DNA from: Prolixibacteraceae bacterium
Lineage (GTDB): Bacteria; Bacteroidota; Bacteroidia; Bacteroidales; Prolixibacteraceae
Length of the DNA: 17,946 nucleotides
NCBI GenBank assembly: GCA_003516705.1
Contig: DPCJ01000170.1
Coordinates: 1,088 to 19,033 of the forward strand
Direction: 5' to 3'
Under the pieces are notes generated by a model that did no database searches, was not told the origin of the DNA, and saw only the letters and a program-made list of their open reading frames with translations. The translations under genes were made by a program, and so were the position numbers. This document shows positions 1-7,120 of the stretch, piece by piece. Each line of letters opens with the position of its first letter. Position 1 is the first letter of the stretch.

Positions 1-976
1 TCACAATATCCATCGTTTCAACCGGTCCGTGACAAGTGGCACAATCGATTTTGCCAGAACCCACATGCACCGCATGACTAAAGAAAACGTGCTCGGGCAG
101 GTTGTGAATCCGAACCCATTCAATGGGTTTTCCGCTATCAACTGCATTCACCACTTTGGCAATTTCGAACTTGCCACTGTTGGTTCCTTCGCGGATAATT
201 ACGTGGCAGTTCATACATAAATTGCTCGCCGGAATCCCGGCCGATTTGCCTTGCTCTACGGTTGTGTGGCAATATTTACAGTCGATGCCGTTGTCGCCCA
301 CATGTACTTTGTGCGAAAATTTCACAGGTTGATCGGGTGCATAATTTTGCTGACGGCCCAGCCTGATGGCATCAGTTGAAATCATTTTTGCCTGCCAGCC
401 AAAAGCCCCGAGGAAAATGATAACGGGAACAATTTTCCATTTAATTTTTCTTATGAAAATAAGTTCGATGAGCGCCCAGGTGAGTAATACACCAAGGAAA
501 AGAAACAAAATCAGGTTGTTGAAACTGGGCTTTGCCGGGTTCGTTCCGGTTTGAGCCAGGTTATCGAGATAAACTTTTACTGTCTTCAAATCCTCCTCGC
601 CGAGGTTAAAACCGGTATGTGATGCTGTCATTTTTACACCCGAAGGTTGCATAACAGCAGCCTGAAATCCGGCGAAATCTTTTCCGGCATATTTCATGGC
701 GATATCCATGGCTGAGGGATTCCAGTTTAAAGTATCCGATTGTGTTAAAGTATGGCACGAAACACACGATTCGCCGGTTCTTTCGAAAGGCAGAAGTCCT
801 TTAAAAAAGCGTTCACCCCGTTTAATGTCATCTTTCGAATGGCCTGAAGAAACAACGGATTCATCGCTTGCCAAAGCCTGATTAAATTGAACCTGAAAAC
901 TGAAAATAAATACCGAAACGATGATAAAAAGAAACCATCCTGCAAATTTGTTTTTTCCGGGCGATCTGTATCTCAT
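1..976 (-). CDS. actA: Alternative complex III multiheme cytochrome c subunit ActA, 5' part only
   Basis: This gene runs off the left edge; 325 codons are visible from the ATG at 974-976, read by translating the reverse strand. ActA is the periplasmic multiheme cytochrome of alternative complex III, which oxidises menaquinol and passes electrons to cytochrome c or a caa3 oxidase. Residues 11-30 form an N-terminal membrane or signal segment. A monoheme region follows (CVSCH, 71-75), then two membrane segments (about 153-172 and 181-197). A second heme region carries CKYCH (233-237), CMNCH (254-258) and CATCH (312-316). The phrases SHKVHVGDNGIDCKYCH and EWVRIHNLPEHVFFSHAVH match my memory of Bacteroidota ActA closely. 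Relatives of about 430 residues have one or two more CxxCH motifs beyond this point, which would lie outside the window, as would actB and later genes. The minus-strand oxidase operon at 11958-17335 is the likely electron acceptor. Confidence 0.9.
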   Translation of the reverse strand, partial: MRYRSPGKNKFAGWFLFIIVSVFIFSFQVQFNQALASDESVVSSGHSKDDIKRGERFFKGLLPFERTGESCVSCHTLTQSDTLNWNPSAMDIAMKYAGKDFAGFQAAVMQPSGVKMTASHTGFNLGEEDLKTVKVYLDNLAQTGTNPAKPSFNNLILFLFLGVLLTWALIELIFIRKIKWKIVPVIIFLGAFGWQAKMISTDAIRLGRQQNYAPDQPVKFSHKVHVGDNGIDCKYCHTTVEQGKSAGIPASNLCMNCHVIIREGTNSGKFEIAKVVNAVDSGKPIEWVRIHNLPEHVFFSHAVHVGSGKIDCATCHGPVETMDIV

Positions 977-1013
977 TCTGCTCAGTTTAGTTAAATACAA
1001 AAAGGTGTTTTTT

Positions 1014-1046
1014 AAAACATACCTTTAACAACATTTAAGAGCAAAA
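1014..1046 (-). promoter_or_regulatory. Candidate promoter of actA
   Basis: On the minus strand TATGTTTT (1014-1021) matches seven of eight positions of the Bacteroidota -7 element TAnnTTTG. A TTTTG (1042-1046) lies 20 bases upstream, near the usual -33 position. The leader to the ATG at 976 would be about 35 bases. The last G of the -7 element is missing, so this is a moderate call. Confidence 0.3.
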
Positions 1047-1121
1047 GGTTTTTTATTTTTTTGAAAAAATCAAAAACAGGCTTTTTTTTCTGCAATTAAA
1101 TCGGAGGAATCCTATAAAATA

Positions 1122-2240
1122 TTAAACTTCAAGATTCTCAGTCAGCTTTTTAACAATTTTCAGATTATCGAAAAATTCCTTGGCAATTACCCTGATAATG
1201 GTGTAAACCGGAACTGCAAGAAACATTCCCAAAACGCCGGCAATACTTCCGGCAGCAAGAAAAACAAGGAAAATTTCGAGCGGGTGTGCCTTTACGCTGC
1301 TCGAATATATGAGTGGCTGAAAAAGAATATTATCGATAAGGTGGACCACTCCGAAAACGAGTGTCATTAAACCGAGCAGCGGCAGCGTTTGCGTTGTGAA
1401 ATCTGCATCAATGTTCAGCGAAGTAATAATTAATAAACCAATTGTACTGCTGATCCACGGACCAAGATAAGGTACAATGTTAAACGAACCACAAATCAAC
1501 CCGATAACCACGGCATGGTTAAAATTCACTCCTACTATGGTAAGTCCAAGTGAGATAAGTGTTCCAACCATAAAAATATCCGAAATCAGACCGATGAAAT
1601 AACGACGTAACAAGTGGGAAATTGAGTCGAGAATATGGGCTACCTTATCTTCAAATTCAGTGGGAACTAGCAGAATTACGCCGTCGCGGAACAAGTGGTC
1701 GTCTTTCAGAAAGAAAAAAGTGATAAACGAAACCGAGAAAAAACCAATGAGCAATTCGCCCAGTGTACCGGCCAAAACAGAAAGCACATTTGAAAGCTGC
1801 GAAAAATCGACTTTCCCGCCCAACCTTTCAACAAGAATATCAAAAAAACTCTGGCTCTCGAAAGTAACAGGCTTACGGCTCACCGACTGCATCAACCGAA
1901 TTATCGGATCGCCAATCGATTCTACCACTTTTGCAAAATCAATCTGCGAAAAAGTATTGAGCTCGCTGAGCAACAACGGGATCATAAAACGCAAAAACGC
2001 AAAAAAAACTGCCCAGATTACAAGCAGCGCAGCAAAAGCTGCTATTCCGCGTGGAATGTAAAACCATTTTATTTTAAACGAAGTTAAAAAATGAACCAGC
2101 GGTTTTCCTGTAAAAGCCAGAACGACTGAAATAAGGATGTAGGCCACGATGGTACTGAAATACCACAACAAAAAAACTACGAAAAGAAAACCAAGTCCAA
2201 GCAAAATGCTGTGGGTACGGCTTTTGAATTTCAGTTTCAT
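1122..2240 (-). CDS. AI-2E family (TqsA/PerM-like) membrane transporter
   Basis: A 372-residue polytopic inner-membrane protein of the AI-2E transporter family. The family includes TqsA-type exporters and Na+/H+ antiporters, so the substrate cannot be stated. Two N-terminal hydrophobic segments (about 12-45) and a third (about 66-90) precede a hydrophilic stretch (about 92-150). The C-terminal half holds several more helices. Family signatures seen there are FNIVPYLGPWIS (about 265-276), DNILFQPLIYSSSVKAHPL (about 313-331), and a final AGVLGMFLAVPVYTIIRV helix. Length is typical (330-400). It is divergent from the flippase gene at 2309 and lies 145 bases upstream of actA on the same strand. 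It is probably a separate unit, because actA has its own candidate promoter. Family assignment is secure; function in the cell is not. Confidence 0.88.
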   Translation of the reverse strand: MKLKFKSRTHSILLGLGFLFVVFLLWYFSTIVAYILISVVLAFTGKPLVHFLTSFKIKWFYIPRGIAAFAALLVIWAVFFAFLRFMIPLLLSELNTFSQIDFAKVVESIGDPIIRLMQSVSRKPVTFESQSFFDILVERLGGKVDFSQLSNVLSVLAGTLGELLIGFFSVSFITFFFLKDDHLFRDGVILLVPTEFEDKVAHILDSISHLLRRYFIGLISDIFMVGTLISLGLTIVGVNFNHAVVIGLICGSFNIVPYLGPWISSTIGLLIITSLNIDADFTTQTLPLLGLMTLVFGVVHLIDNILFQPLIYSSSVKAHPLEIFLVFLAAGSIAGVLGMFLAVPVYTIIRVIAKEFFDNLKIVKKLTENLEV

Positions 2241-2257
2241 AACGCACAGGTTTGTAA

Positions 2258-2265
2258 CAAATATA
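2258..2265 (-). promoter_or_regulatory. -7 element for the AI-2E family transporter gene
   Basis: TATATTTG on the minus strand matches TAnnTTTG at every position and ends 17 bases before the start codon at 2240. No TTTG is seen at the usual -33 distance, so only the -7 half is supported. The leader would be very short. Confidence 0.4.
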
Positions 2266-2308
2266 ACCGAAAATCATGGTAAAAAATATATTTTTATTGC
2301 CTGTAATC

Positions 2309-3625
2309 ATGAAGGTAAATTTTCAGCTCAATACCATTTCCGCATTCCAGTTTAATCAGTTGGTGCGTTACGCCACGCTCATGCTGACGGGTATTGTGTT
2401 TGCCAAATCGTCGCTTACCCAAACTGAAATCGGTAGTTACGAAACCTTTACATTTCTGGCCGGGGCCGTCAGTTTCTTCTGGCTGAACGGATTGCAAAAG
2501 GCGATGTTGCCGCTGGCAGGAAAGGCAAAAAACAGTTTATCACAGATTTTCAGCGCCTTCGTGGTTCTACAATTATTCAGTTTTTTTGCTGCCGGACTAC
2601 TTTTTCTGTTGCAACCACTTTTTTCGACCTGGCTTTTGAATGGCAATCGGGTCCCCGAAATCGGGTTGTTGATGGCGTTTATCGTTTTCAGTGTTCCGGC
2701 TAACCAGGTTGAATATTGGTATTTAATCGAGAAAAAAAACAAAGCCAGCTTGATTTACAGCATAGTTTCGTTTGCAGTGCAGTTTGTACTTGTGGCATTA
2801 CCAGCCATTTTGGGATGGGGAATAAAACCCGTACTTACAGGGCTGATTGTTTCAGTAATTTTGCGTTACCTCTGGCTGTGGATCATTTTTACAACCAACG
2901 GCAAATTGCAATATTCTAAACCTTTTGTAAAAGAATACCTGAAACTCGGCGGACCGCTGGTTTTGGCAACGTTGCTGAGTGGCTCGGCGCAATTTGTTGA
3001 TGGGTTTATTGTAACCTCACATTTTGATGAGCAGACTTTTGCCGTTTTCAGGTATGGCGCACGCGAACTGCCATTGGCACTGTTGCTTGCAAACGCGTTG
3101 AGCAACGCCATGTTGCCTGCATTTGCCGATAGAAACCAGCTTTCAGCAAACCTGCGACAATTGAAAGCAAGTGTTTCGCGCCTCATGCATCTTTTATTCC
3201 CTATATCCGCTATGCTCATCGTGATTTCGTACCCGGTTTTTCCTTTAATTTTTAATCCTGATTTTGCAAAAAGCGCCACTGTTTTTAATATTTATTTGTT
3301 GCTGGTAATCAGTCGGTTGTTACTTCCTCAAACCATTTTGAACGGACTGAAAATTACACGCCCGATTATGACTGCTGCGTTGTTCGAACTCGTTGTGAAT
3401 GTGAGCGCCAGCCTCTTGCTTGTACGGTACTTTGGCATTGCCGGGGTTGCTTTTGGAACATTTATCGCATATGTTTTTGAAAAAATTTATCTCGCGTTTT
3501 CAGTGCATAAAAAACTAAATATCAGCATCTCTGAATACATCCCGGTAAAACCGTTTTTGCTTTATTCTTTGGCAGTCGGGGTAATTTTTGTTTTAACCGA
3601 ACTATTTTTGAAACCTTTGTTTTAA
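2309..3625 (+). CDS. Polysaccharide/oligosaccharide flippase-like membrane protein (MATE/MOP superfamily)
   Basis: A polytopic inner-membrane protein of about 438 residues resembling Wzx-type flippases, which move lipid-linked sugars across the membrane. It consists almost entirely of about 12 hydrophobic segments. It begins with FNQLVRYATLMLTGIVFAKSS, like the first helix of Wzx/PST proteins, and has the repeated two-lobed pattern of the superfamily, with VNVSASLLLVRYFGIAGVAFGT in the second lobe. I chose the ATG at 2309; an in-frame ATG at 2276 would add 11 residues (MVKNIFLLPVI) and cannot be excluded. No glycosyltransferase or other surface-polysaccharide genes are nearby, so this is a solitary flippase and the substrate is unknown. 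A 21-base gap to the next gene suggests cotranscription. Confidence 0.75.
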   Translation: MKVNFQLNTISAFQFNQLVRYATLMLTGIVFAKSSLTQTEIGSYETFTFLAGAVSFFWLNGLQKAMLPLAGKAKNSLSQIFSAFVVLQLFSFFAAGLLFLLQPLFSTWLLNGNRVPEIGLLMAFIVFSVPANQVEYWYLIEKKNKASLIYSIVSFAVQFVLVALPAILGWGIKPVLTGLIVSVILRYLWLWIIFTTNGKLQYSKPFVKEYLKLGGPLVLATLLSGSAQFVDGFIVTSHFDEQTFAVFRYGARELPLALLLANALSNAMLPAFADRNQLSANLRQLKASVSRLMHLLFPISAMLIVISYPVFPLIFNPDFAKSATVFNIYLLLVISRLLLPQTILNGLKITRPIMTAALFELVVNVSASLLLVRYFGIAGVAFGTFIAYVFEKIYLAFSVHKKLNISISEYIPVKPFLLYSLAVGVIFVLTELFLKPLF

Positions 3626-3646
3626 TCTTATCAAAAAAAATATTGA

Positions 3647-4360
3647 ATGGATTTCATACTCGATAATCCGGAAACGGAACAACAGTTTCAGCAAATCATC
3701 GGGCTGATAAAAACACACAAAAATGGCGAAATTGCTGAAATGATGAAGCAAAAAGGACTTGGTTACAAACAAATCTGGGGCGCTTCGGTAATTGATTTGC
3801 GCGAAATTGCCGAACGGTTTGAACCTAACCATTTATTAGCACTGAAACTCTGGAACAAACAGTGGCGCGAAACAATGATTCTGTCGACTTTGTTAGACGA
3901 CCCGGCGCTTGTAACCGAAGAACAGATGGATTTCCGGACAAAATCATTCGACAACACCGAAATCGCAGAACAGGCATCGGCCAACCTTTGGGTGAAAACA
4001 AAATTTGCCTTTGTAAAATCGCTCGAATGGTGCCGCGGTAAAAAACATATTATTCGTTTTACCGGAATTCATTTAATGGGAAGGCTGGCCATCAGCAGCA
4101 AATCGGCTATCGACGAAATGTTTGAACCATTTTTTGGCGAACTGCTGACTTTGGCAAAAGATGCCCAACTCAACACAGTTTTGTACCGCACGGTGGTTGC
4201 ATTGGGGAGTCGTTCCACGGGTTTAAACAATCAGTGCATTGAACTCGCGCGACATTTAATGGAAAACTCAAACGAAAATGCTGCTAAACTGGGTGCTGAC
4301 CTTTTCAGTGAGCTTACTTCCGACTATTTTCAGGATGCCATAAAAAACAAAAAAGCGTAA
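3647..4360 (+). CDS. DNA alkylation repair protein, AlkD-like HEAT-repeat family
   Basis: A 237-residue soluble, mostly helical protein. It resembles the DNA alkylation repair family (PF08713, AlkC/AlkD), which wraps DNA in HEAT-like repeats and excises alkylated bases. Supporting stretches are YKQIWGASVIDLREIAERF (40-58), LALKLWNKQWRETMILSTLLDDP (64-86) and helical pairs to the end. Length is usual for AlkD (220-240). I cannot align it well enough to confirm the catalytic Trp/Asp residues of AlkD, so enzymatic activity is inferred from the family; some members appear to be non-catalytic. It follows the flippase gene by 21 bases and is followed by a terminator at 4385-4410, so it is probably the last gene of a two-gene unit. 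Confidence 0.7.
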   Translation: MDFILDNPETEQQFQQIIGLIKTHKNGEIAEMMKQKGLGYKQIWGASVIDLREIAERFEPNHLLALKLWNKQWRETMILSTLLDDPALVTEEQMDFRTKSFDNTEIAEQASANLWVKTKFAFVKSLEWCRGKKHIIRFTGIHLMGRLAISSKSAIDEMFEPFFGELLTLAKDAQLNTVLYRTVVALGSRSTGLNNQCIELARHLMENSNENAAKLGADLFSELTSDYFQDAIKNKKA

Positions 4361-4384
4361 AAAACCATGCAAATTTGACAGAAC

Positions 4385-4410
4385 AAACCCTGCGGCAGGT
4401 TTTTTGTTTT
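4385..4410 (+). terminator. Rho-independent terminator after the AlkD-like gene
   Basis: AAAcCCTG (4385-4392) pairs with CAGGTTT (4396-4402), with one bulged C and a three-base loop. A T-rich run follows (TTTTTTG then TTTT to 4410). It starts 24 bases after the stop codon at 4360. Confidence 0.65.
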
Positions 4411-4462
4411 AAGTGCAAACGTGATTTAAACAGAAATACAGAAATTTTAAATACAACAAAAA

Positions 4463-5233
4463 ATGATGAATCTTACAAAATCTTCAAACCCTGTTTTTAA
4501 GGAGAACGTTTTCAGCAGGGATTACCGTTCGGCATCGGAAGTGATGACAGTGAACGGAACGATGAATAAAACTGCAATCATGCTTTTGCTTGTGATTGCT
4601 GCCGCCATTTTTACATGGAATAAATTCTTTCAGGCAATTGCCACCAACCCCGAAGCAGGTGCCGCAGCTGTGATGCCGTGGCTGATTGTGGGCGGAATTG
4701 GAGGACTGATTGCCACACTGGTTACGGTTTTCAGACCACAGAGCGCTGGAATTTCGGCACCGGTTTATGCGGTTTTCGAAGGATTGCTCCTCGGTGGAAT
4801 TTCAGCTATTTTCGAAGCGAAATTCGGTGGAATTGTAATGCGTGCTGTTTTGCTTACGCTGGCTGTCTTTATGTCGATGTTGTTTTTGTACCGCTCGGGC
4901 ATTATTAAAGTAACCCGGAAACTGCAAATGGGAATTTTTGCCGCAACCGCCGGGATTGCCGTTGTTTACCTTGTGAGTTTTATCGGTGGTTTTTTCGGGA
5001 TGGAATTTTCGTTCCTGCACGGAAACAGCAATTTCAGCATTGGCTTTAGTCTTGTAGTTGTTGCCATTGCAGCGCTCAACCTGGTTCTCGACTTTTCATT
5101 TATCGAGAATGCAGCTGCGTCGGGCGCACCAAAACACATGGAATGGTACGGCGCATTTGGTTTGATGGTAACCTTAATCTGGCTGTACCTCGAAATTTTG
5201 CGATTGCTTTCGAAACTGGCAAGCAGGGATTAA
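4463..5233 (+). CDS. Bax inhibitor-1/YccA family membrane protein
   Basis: A 256-residue protein with seven predicted membrane segments (about 37-52, 70-90, 99-117, 123-143, 156-176, 192-212 and 228-248). It belongs to the bacterial Bax inhibitor-1 branch typified by PF12811. The N-terminal SSNPVFKENVF and the later MTVNGTMNKTAIMLLLV are typical of that branch, as is NLVLDFSFIENAAASGAPKHMEWYGAFGLMVTLIWLYLE near the C terminus. Related BI-1 proteins such as YetJ are pH-sensitive calcium leak channels with a pair of acidic residues. D210 and E215 are acidic residues in the sixth helix region, but equivalence is not shown. It sits alone between two terminator regions and is probably monocistronic. 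ATG at 4463 and ATG at 4466 are both possible starts. Confidence 0.88.
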   Translation: MMNLTKSSNPVFKENVFSRDYRSASEVMTVNGTMNKTAIMLLLVIAAAIFTWNKFFQAIATNPEAGAAAVMPWLIVGGIGGLIATLVTVFRPQSAGISAPVYAVFEGLLLGGISAIFEAKFGGIVMRAVLLTLAVFMSMLFLYRSGIIKVTRKLQMGIFAATAGIAVVYLVSFIGGFFGMEFSFLHGNSNFSIGFSLVVVAIAALNLVLDFSFIENAAASGAPKHMEWYGAFGLMVTLIWLYLEILRLLSKLASRD

Positions 5234-5268
5234 TAATAATTTGCCTATTAGCTTTTCCAATTTCAAAT

Positions 5269-5301
5269 AACTTTTCCAAAGTTTAAAACTTTGGAAAAGT
5301 T
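5269..5301 (+). terminator. Perfect 16-bp inverted repeat downstream of the BI-1 gene
   Basis: The left arm AACTTTTCCAAAGTTT (5269-5284) and right arm AAACTTTGGAAAAGTT (5286-5301) are perfect complements around a single base; in RNA the loop would open to about five bases. It lies 36 bases after the BI-1 stop codon. It lacks a T-run on either side, so it may be a transcript-end stabilising hairpin or a dispersed intergenic repeat rather than a classical terminator. A partial copy of the left arm, CTTTTCCAA, occurs at 5252-5260. Confidence 0.5.
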
Positions 5302-5312
5302 AGATTTTAAGT

Positions 5313-5350
5313 AAAAAGGGTTTTGAAATTGTTCAAAACCCTTTTTATTT
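5313..5350 (+). terminator. Strong Rho-independent terminator (bidirectional in form)
   Basis: AAAAAGGGTTTTGAA (5313-5327) and TTCAAAACCCTTTTT (5332-5346) form a perfect 15-bp stem with a four-base loop, followed by ATTTT. The outer A and T runs make it work in principle in either direction. It ends transcription from the BI-1 gene and insulates the promoter at 5360-5367. Confidence 0.8.
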
Positions 5351-5359
5351 TCGATTCGC

Positions 5360-5367
5360 TATATTTG
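5360..5367 (+). promoter_or_regulatory. -7 element for the GNAT-like gene
   Basis: TATATTTG matches TAnnTTTG at every position and lies 21 bases before the ATG at 5389. It sits just after the terminator at 5313-5350, so transcription restarts here. No clear -33 TTTG is visible. This placement rules out the upstream in-frame start at 5323. Confidence 0.45.
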
Positions 5368-5388
5368 CTTAACAAAAAATCATCGATT

Positions 5389-6594
5389 ATGCAAATCATC
5401 GAAGTTACCAATAACGAAACCCGGAAGCAATTTCACAAAGTTCCACATCTGATTTATAAAAACGACCCCAACTGGGCTTGTCCGCTGGAAGGTATGGTGG
5501 AAGACACTTTCAACCCCGTAAAAAATAAAGTTTTTAAAAATGGAAGTGCAATCCGCTGGGTTTTAACCGACGATAAAGGAAATTTGCTTGGAAGAATTGC
5601 CGCGTTTATTAACGGAAATCTGGCGCATACCTATGAACAACCCACCGGTGGCTGTGGCTTTTTTGAGTGCATCGACAACCAGGAAGCAGCCAACCTGCTT
5701 TTTCAAACCGCTGCCGACTGGAACAAAATAAACGGAATGGAAGCGATGGACGGCCCCATCAACTTTGGTGAAAACTATATTAATTGGGGTTTGCTCGTTG
5801 ACGGATTTATGCCGCAGGGTTACGGAATGCCATACAACCCACCCTATTACGAGAAACTTTTCAGGGGATTTGGGTTCGAAGTATATTTTGAACAATATTG
5901 CTACCACCTCGATTACACAAAACCATTTCCCGAAAGATTCTGGAAAATTGCCGAATGGATTGCCAAAAAACCACAATACAAGTTCAAGCACATCAATTTT
6001 AATGAAACCGATAAGTTTGTACATGATTTCTGCACCATATACGATGCAGCGTGGGCATTTCATGAGCACTACAAGCCCATCGATCCAGATGATATAAAGG
6101 ACTTTGTAAACAACTCGAAAGCCATTTTAGACCCTGAAATGGTTTGGTTTGCCTACCATGAAGAAAAACCTATTGCACTTTTTGTGATGATTCCGGATAT
6201 CAACCAGATTCTTCGGAAACTGAATGGAAAGCTTAATTTTTTGGGAATTCTAAAATTTTTATTTTACAAAAACACAAAAACGATGACCCGTACCCGCATT
6301 TTTATCATGGGAATCGATCCGGATTATCAGCGTTCGGGAGTAGAGTCGGCTATTTTCTGGCATCAGAACCAGGTGATGAAAAAGAAACCACAATATACAG
6401 AAGTCGAACTTTCGTGGGCCGGCGATTTCAATCCGAAAATTGTATCGATGTACGAAGCTACCGGCGCAAAACGCGCAAAAACACATTATACCATGCGTTA
6501 CCTCTTCGACAGAAGCAAGACTTTTGTTCGGGCCCCAATTATTGGCCCCGAAGTTTTAAATGAAAAAGTTAAAGCAAAAACAGGTAAAAATTAA
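5389..6594 (+). CDS. Large GNAT-fold acyltransferase-like protein of unknown substrate (YghO-like)
   Basis: A soluble protein of 401 residues. The C-terminal part carries a GNAT-type acetyl-CoA-binding signature, IFIMGIDPDYQRSGVESAI (residues 304-322, with Q314-R315-S316-G317). It also carries the terminal GNAT pattern NPKIVSMYEATGAKRAKTHYTMRY (348-371). The N-terminal 280 residues contain conserved-looking blocks such as YKNDPNWACPL, DGPINFGENYINWGLLVDGF, and YNPPYYEKLFRGFGFE. This two-part architecture resembles Bacteroidota proteins annotated as GNAT or YghO-like; the substrate is unknown and I do not name one. The start at 5389 is preferred because an in-frame ATG at 5323 would place 22 codons through the terminator stem and ahead of the -7 element. 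It appears monocistronic. Confidence 0.75.
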   Translation: MQIIEVTNNETRKQFHKVPHLIYKNDPNWACPLEGMVEDTFNPVKNKVFKNGSAIRWVLTDDKGNLLGRIAAFINGNLAHTYEQPTGGCGFFECIDNQEAANLLFQTAADWNKINGMEAMDGPINFGENYINWGLLVDGFMPQGYGMPYNPPYYEKLFRGFGFEVYFEQYCYHLDYTKPFPERFWKIAEWIAKKPQYKFKHINFNETDKFVHDFCTIYDAAWAFHEHYKPIDPDDIKDFVNNSKAILDPEMVWFAYHEEKPIALFVMIPDINQILRKLNGKLNFLGILKFLFYKNTKTMTRTRIFIMGIDPDYQRSGVESAIFWHQNQVMKKKPQYTEVELSWAGDFNPKIVSMYEATGAKRAKTHYTMRYLFDRSKTFVRAPIIGPEVLNEKVKAKTGKN

Positions 6595-6606
6595 CCATTA
6601 CGATTT

Positions 6607-6637
6607 TTTGGATAATAAATAACAATTTCTATCTTTG
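6607..6637 (+). promoter_or_regulatory. Promoter of rpmE2 (Bacteroidota -33/-7 consensus)
   Basis: TTTG at 6607-6610 and TATCTTTG at 6630-6637 are separated by 19 bases, an exact match to the Bacteroidota housekeeping promoter (TTTG, N19, TAnnTTTG). Transcription would begin a few bases after 6637, giving a leader of roughly 75 bases before the ATG at 6719. Confidence 0.75.
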
Positions 6638-6668
6638 CAGCCCTGATAAAAATAAGAGTATTAATAAT

Positions 6669-6700
6669 GAATGGATTGTAATAATTGAATGCAACCATTC
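6669..6700 (+). promoter_or_regulatory. Hairpin in the rpmE2 5' leader
   Basis: GAATGG (6669-6674) pairs with CCATTC (6695-6700), and TTGTA (6676-6680) pairs with TGCAA (6690-6694) using one U-G pair. There is one bulged A and a nine-base loop. The structure lies wholly inside the predicted leader, 18 bases before the start codon. Ribosomal protein leaders often bind their own product, and L31 leader families are known in other phyla. A regulatory role here is inference. Confidence 0.4.
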
Positions 6701-6718
6701 GGCTAAAAACAAAATACA

Positions 6719-6982
6719 ATGAAAAAAGAAATTCATCCAAAAGAATACCGGTTGGTAGCATTCAAAGATATGTCGAACGGGCATACATGGCTTACCAAAT
6801 CGACGGTGAATACCCGCGAAACTGAAGTTGTTGATGGTGTTGAATACCCCGTTTTTAAAGTTGAAATCTCAAGTTCATCGCACCCGTTTTATACCGGCAA
6901 AGTGAAACTCGTTGACAGTGCAGGCCGTGTTGACAAGTTCATGAACCGTTATGGAAAACACATGGAAAACAGGAAAAAATAA
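6719..6982 (+). CDS. rpmE2: 50S ribosomal protein L31 type B
   Basis: An 87-residue protein of the large ribosomal subunit, located at the central protuberance and contacting the small subunit. The sequence MKKEIHPKEYRLVAFKDMSNG and the following TWLTKST, SSSSHPFYTGKVKLVDSAGRVDKF and NRYGKH are the standard type B L31 pattern. It has no cysteine, so it is the zinc-independent (C-minus) form, and it has the longer type B length. It is a single-gene unit with its own promoter, structured leader and terminator. Confidence 0.97.
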   Translation: MKKEIHPKEYRLVAFKDMSNGHTWLTKSTVNTRETEVVDGVEYPVFKVEISSSSHPFYTGKVKLVDSAGRVDKFMNRYGKHMENRKK

Positions 6983-7001
6983 TTTATTTCCCGATAAAAG
7001 C

Positions 7002-7030
7002 AAAGCTCCGTATTCCGGGGCTTTTTTTTT
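7002..7030 (+). terminator. Rho-independent terminator of rpmE2
   Basis: AAAGCTCCG (7002-7010) pairs with CGGGGCTTT (7016-7024), nine pairs including one U-G, with loop TATTC. It is followed by a T-run to 7030. It begins 19 bases after the rpmE2 stop. Confidence 0.88.
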
Positions 7031-7103
7031 GCCTGTCTGCAAATCTGGCAGAAAACCACAATTTCCAAATTGAACAATTTGCCGCAATTTATTCTTTCTT
7101 TGA

Positions 7104-7120
7104 TTGGCACGTCAATTGCA
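7104..7120 (+). promoter_or_regulatory. Sigma-54 (RpoN) -24/-12 promoter of lon
   Basis: TTGGCACG then TCAA then TTGCA matches the sigma-54 consensus TTGGCACG-N4-TTGC(A/T). The diagnostic GG (7106-7107) and GC (7118-7119) are separated by exactly ten bases. The predicted transcription start is near 7131, giving a leader of about 36 bases to the ATG at 7167. An inverted repeat, CAATTTccAAATTG (7059-7072), lies about 65 bases upstream of that start, with two more CAATTT copies at 7075-7080 and 7085-7090. It could be an activator site but is unproven. No comparably good TAnnTTTG element is seen here. Confidence 0.72.

Noticed and set aside
745..945. Minus-strand 66-codon frame at the left edge
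   Set aside because: It is an out-of-frame shadow of actA, which has four CxxCH motifs in the true frame.
1058..1076. TTTTTGA/TCAAAAA hairpin as a terminator for the AI-2E family gene
   Set aside because: The stem is nearly all A/T, and on the transcribed strand it is followed by A-rich rather than T-rich sequence.
1660..2061. Plus-strand 133-codon frame opposite the AI-2E family gene
   Set aside because: It is antisense to a well-supported membrane protein and shows no recognisable features.
2276..2308. Upstream ATG adding 11 residues to the flippase
   Set aside because: MVKNIFLLPVI does not resemble the usual start of these proteins, and 2309 gives a typical N terminus; kept only as a possibility.
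5323..5388. Upstream in-frame ATG that would add 22 residues to the GNAT-like protein
   Set aside because: It reads through the terminator stem and lies before the -7 element at 5360-5367; the added residues look like chance translation.
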